64,000 nt of DNA from positions 1,798,001 to 1,862,000 of the forward strand of contig CAWAHD010000002.1 in the NCBI GenBank assembly GCA_963781785.1. The letters are read 5' to 3'. Position numbers and translations under genes: made by a program. Below the pieces are notes generated by a model. The model saw nothing but the letters and a program-made list of their open reading frames with translations. It ran no database searches and was not told the DNA's origin. This document shows positions 61,282 through 64,000 of this stretch, piece after piece (within the stretch, counting starts at the first letter, position 1; the number at the start of each line of letters is the position of its first letter). The stretch is from CAWAHD01 sp963781785 (GTDB taxonomy: Bacteria > Planctomycetota > Planctomycetia > Isosphaerales > Isosphaeraceae).

Positions 61282-62706
61282 ATGTCTCCCGACCCATTGC
61301 TCGTCGAAACGCTTGCCCGCCGCGGACAAAGTCACCTGCTCGGGTGGTGGAATGAATTGAATGACGCGGAGCAGGCCCGGCTGGCGGCCGAGGTTCGTGC
61401 GATCGACTTCGAACAGCTCGACCGGCTGATCGGCGAGCTGGTGCAGGGAAACCCTGCGGCAGCGCCGCCCGCCGACCAGGTCGAGCCCATCGAAATCGTC
61501 GGCTTGCCTCAGACCGACGGCGAGCGCCTCAAATGGAGCCGGGCAGGGGGGATGGGAGCCGATGCGCTGGCCGCGGGCGAGGTCGGCGTCATCCTGGTGG
61601 CCGGAGGATCCGGCACGCGGCTGGGATTCGAGGGGCCCAAGGGCACCTTTCCGATCGGGCCGGTGTCATCGGCGAGCCTGTTCCAGATCCACGCCGAAAA
61701 GATCGCCGCTCTCGCGCGGCGCTACGGCCGGACCATTCCGCTTTTCGTGATGACCAGCCCGGAGAACCACCAGGCGACCGTCGACTTCTTCGACGACCAC
61801 GGCCGGTTCGGCCTGGAGCGAGCACGCTTCTTCATCCAGGGTCAAATGCCGGCCGTCGATCGCGCGACCGGCAAGGTTCTGCTGGCCGCGAAAGACCGGG
61901 TTGCGCTCTCGCCGGATGGACACGGCGGAACGCTCGCTGCCCTGGCGGCCCCCGGACCGGGAGGAACGGACAGTTGCCTGGACGAGATGCGCGACCGCGG
62001 GGTGCGCACTCTTTTCTACTTTCAGGTCGACAATCCGCTGGTGCGGATCGCCGAGCCTTCGTTCATCGGCCTGCACAGGGAAGTGGGCGCCGAGCTGTCT
62101 TTCAAGGTCGTCGAGCGGCAGTCGCCGGAGGAGAAGCTGGGGGTCGTCGTCACGCTCGGCGGCCGGCCGCAGGTGATCGAGTACTCCGACCTGCCCCCGG
62201 AGCTGGCCGGCCGCCGGCGGTCCGACGGAGCACTCGAATTGTCGGCCGGCTCGATCGCCGTCCACATCTTCGAGCGGTCGTTCATCGAGCGGCTGGCGGG
62301 CGAGCACCGGCTGCCGTTCCATCGGGCGGTCAAGAAAGTCCCGTTCGTCGACGACCGGGGGCGGGTCGTCAATCCGCCCGAGCCGAATGCGGTGAAATTC
62401 GAACAGTTCATCTTCGACGCCCTGCCGCTGGCCCGGAGCTGGACGGTCGTTGAGACCGACCGCGCCGGAGAGTTCGAGCCGCTCAAGAACGCGGTGGGGC
62501 CCGACTCGCCCGCGACCGTCCACCAGCGGATGAGCGACCAGTTCGGCAACTGGCTGGAGCAGGCCGGCGCGACGGTACCGCGCCGTCCCGACGGCTCGGT
62601 CCCCTTTGGCATCGAGATCAGCCCGCTGTTCGCACTCGATGCCGTCGAGCTCAAGTCGAAGATCGATCCCGGCATGGTGATCGAGCGGCCCGTTTATCTG
62701 CGCTGA
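61282..62706 (+). CDS. UDPGP-family nucleotidyltransferase (UDP-sugar pyrophosphorylase)
   Basis: 474 residues from ATG 61282, with GAGGAG upstream. The nucleotide-binding signature is VILVAGGSGTRLGFEGPKGTFPIG. Further landmarks are FVMTSPENHQATVDFF, FFIQGQMPAVDR (the uridine-binding QG-xPA segment), SPDGHGGTLAAL and FYFQVDNPLVRIAEP. This matches the eukaryote-type UDP-N-acetylglucosamine or UDP-glucose pyrophosphorylases (UAP/UDPGP), which make UDP-sugars from UTP and sugar-1-phosphate. The exact sugar cannot be decided from sequence alone. The next gene makes GDP-mannose, so this is a small nucleotide-sugar cluster serving envelope or polysaccharide synthesis. The frame is intact. Confidence 0.88.
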   Translation: MSPDPLLVETLARRGQSHLLGWWNELNDAEQARLAAEVRAIDFEQLDRLIGELVQGNPAAAPPADQVEPIEIVGLPQTDGERLKWSRAGGMGADALAAGEVGVILVAGGSGTRLGFEGPKGTFPIGPVSSASLFQIHAEKIAALARRYGRTIPLFVMTSPENHQATVDFFDDHGRFGLERARFFIQGQMPAVDRATGKVLLAAKDRVALSPDGHGGTLAALAAPGPGGTDSCLDEMRDRGVRTLFYFQVDNPLVRIAEPSFIGLHREVGAELSFKVVERQSPEEKLGVVVTLGGRPQVIEYSDLPPELAGRRRSDGALELSAGSIAVHIFERSFIERLAGEHRLPFHRAVKKVPFVDDRGRVVNPPEPNAVKFEQFIFDALPLARSWTVVETDRAGEFEPLKNAVGPDSPATVHQRMSDQFGNWLEQAGATVPRRPDGSVPFGIEISPLFALDAVELKSKIDPGMVIERPVYLR

Positions 62707-62741
62707 AATTCTCAAGGGGCGAGGAAGGAGGGCAAGGGACG

Positions 62742-63820
62742 ATGCTCTACGCGATCATCATGGCCGGCGGCAGCGGCACTCGGTTCTGGCCCAAGAGCCG
62801 GCGCAACCGGCCCAAGCAGCTTCTGCGCCTGTCGGGCGAAACGACGATGCTCCAGCAGACAGTCGAGCGCATCGAGCCTCTGGTGCCGCGCGACCGGATC
62901 TTGATCATCACCGGCATGGACCAGGCCGCGGCCACGCGAGCCCAGCTTCCGGGCCTGCCCGAGGCCAACGTGATTGCCGAGCCGGCTCCCCGCGATACCG
63001 CGCCGTGCGTGGCGCTCGCCGCGGGGACCGTCGCGCTTCTTGACCCGTCCGCCACGATGATCGTCATGCCCGCCGACCACGTGATCGAGCCTGCACCCGC
63101 GTTCCGGGCGACCGTGCAGGCCGCGGTTTCCGTGGTGGACGACGACCCCGAAGTCCTCGTGACGTTCGGGATCACGCCCACTCACCCCGAAACCGGCTAT
63201 GGTTACATCGAGCGAGGCACACTCCTCCAGACCAGGCACGGAATTTCCGTTCACCAGGTTGTTCAGTTTCGCGAGAAGCCCGACCGGGCGACCGCCGAAC
63301 GATTCCTGTCCGCGGGCAACTTCGTCTGGAACTCCGGGATCTTCGTGTGGCGCGCCCGCACCATCCTGCGCAGATCGAAGCGCATCGCCCGCAGCTCGCT
63401 CGCGCGCTCGAGCCGATCTTGAGTGCGTGGAACACGCCGGCCGGGCCCGAGACCTTGGCGCGGCTGTTCCCCAGGCTGGAGCGGGTCCCGATCGACAAGG
63501 CCGTCATGGAAAAGGCCGCCAGGGTGGTGGTGCTCGAGGTCCCGTACCGCTGGAGCGACGTCGGCGACTGGCGCGCGCTGGCCGGCCTGCTGAACCGCGA
63601 CACGAGCGGCAACGCCATCCAGGGGAACGTGGTCGCGCGCGACACGACCAACTCGATCATCATCTCCGACGATGACAGCCTGGTGGCAACCCTCGGCGTG
63701 AAAGACCTCGTCGTCGTGCACTCGGGCGGGGCCACCCTCGTAGCCACGAGAGATCAGCTTGACCAGCTCAAGGCTCTGGTCGAACGATTGTCTGAAGAGG
63801 GCCACGGCGCGTATCTTTGA
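62742..63820 (+). CDS. manC: Mannose-1-phosphate guanylyltransferase (one frameshift)
   Basis: ATG 62742 follows GAGGAAGGAGGGCAAGGG. The GT-A-type signature is AIIMAGGSGTRFWPKSRRNRPKQLL. Other marks are IAEPAPRDTAPCVALAAG, IVMPADHVIEP, GYGYIERG, QFREKPDRATAERFLSAGNFVWNSGIFVW and, after a one-base shift near 63374, AQIEAHRPQLARALEPIL with FPRLERVPIDKAVMEKA and VPYRWSDVGDWRAL. About 359 residues when joined, the size of the single-domain GMP enzymes without the isomerase domain. It makes GDP-mannose from GTP and mannose-1-phosphate. It lies 35 bp after the UDPGP gene and is probably co-transcribed with it. Confidence 0.9.
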
Positions 63821-63876
63821 GCCAGGCGCCATTTCGAGAGGGCCGTCGTGCGTCTTGATTTGATCGGATTTGCGGG

Positions 63877-64000
63877 ATGATTGACATCTCAACGTGCCGG
63901 GATTTTGCGCTGGAAGTCGCCCGCCGGCTCAGCGTTGCGGGCTATCGGTCGCTCTGGGCCGGCGGCTGTGTCCGCGACTTGATCCTGGGTGAGACCCCGG
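63877..64000 (+). CDS. CCA tRNA nucleotidyltransferase / poly(A) polymerase family (5' part only)
   Basis: ATG 63877, preceded by GCGGG, opens a frame that runs to the window edge: MIDISTCRDFALEVARRLSVAG then YRSLWAGGCVRDLILGETP. The phrase AGGCVRDLILG is the nucleotide-binding signature at the start of class II tRNA nucleotidyltransferases and poly(A) polymerases. Only 41 residues are visible, so CCA-adding enzyme versus poly(A) polymerase cannot be told apart. Confidence 0.75.
   Translation, partial: MIDISTCRDFALEVARRLSVAGYRSLWAGGCVRDLILGETP

Overview
The window is GC-rich bacterial DNA with the marks of a planctomycete, most likely an Isosphaeraceae-type organism. The evidence is an ECF sigma factor fused to a 14-blade WD40 region, a PVC-type dehydrogenase/HEAT/cytochrome c protein, secreted proteins with an N-terminal LE-x-R-LL-type motif, a DUF3467 protein, an enlarged SecA, and a tandem family of glycine/methionine-rich 'GMGG' exported proteins. 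A Kdo transferase (WaaA) indicates a Gram-negative envelope with LPS. No rRNA, tRNA or CRISPR array was recognised.

Layout. 1-4.1 kb (minus): cytochrome c maturation genes (CcsA-like, ResB-like) downstream of an ECF sigma factor that carries a transmembrane helix and a cytochrome c'-like haem domain. 4.3-7.5 kb: an IS4-type transposase, a small membrane protein and a Tat-exported sugar isomerase-like protein. 7.8-12.4 kb: a large secreted subtilisin-like protein broken by many indels. 13-21.2 kb (minus): TPR-sulfotransferase, DUF3467 protein, waaA and secA. 21.2-32.8 kb is an accessory region. It holds degenerate repeats, a duplicated DUF6165 fragment, a truncated glycosyltransferase, two convergent arrays of one palindromic repeat (75-bp and about 86-bp periods), a Ser/Thr-rich ORF, a five-gene overlapping transposase operon ending in a RAYT (Y1) transposase, and short tandem repeats. 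32.8-39.4 kb (minus): the ECF-WD40 protein and a histidine kinase/NtrC-type pair with overlapping genes.

39.9-51.4 kb (plus) is the most unusual part: five paralogous exported GMGG proteins of two subtypes (T1: A, D; T2: B, C, E) interleaved with three paralogous 117-118 residue secreted proteins that all end in PLRC. Every long-to-small gene junction has a long perfect hairpin built from AGTCAT-like words. The order A-a-B / b-C / D-d-E suggests repeated duplication of a T1-small-T2 module. No function is known to me; it is the best candidate here for an undescribed system.

51.5-64 kb: a TPR protein, a sorbosone-dehydrogenase-like protein, a Calx-beta surface protein, a YpfJ-type metallopeptidase, the PVC cytochrome protein, an MBL-fold hydrolase, and nucleotide-sugar genes (UDPGP family, mannose-1-phosphate guanylyltransferase), then the start of a CCA-adding enzyme.

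Caveat: many conserved genes, including the essential secA, are split by single-base indels. This looks like sequencing or assembly error rather than biology, so split ORFs are merged here and the shift positions stated.
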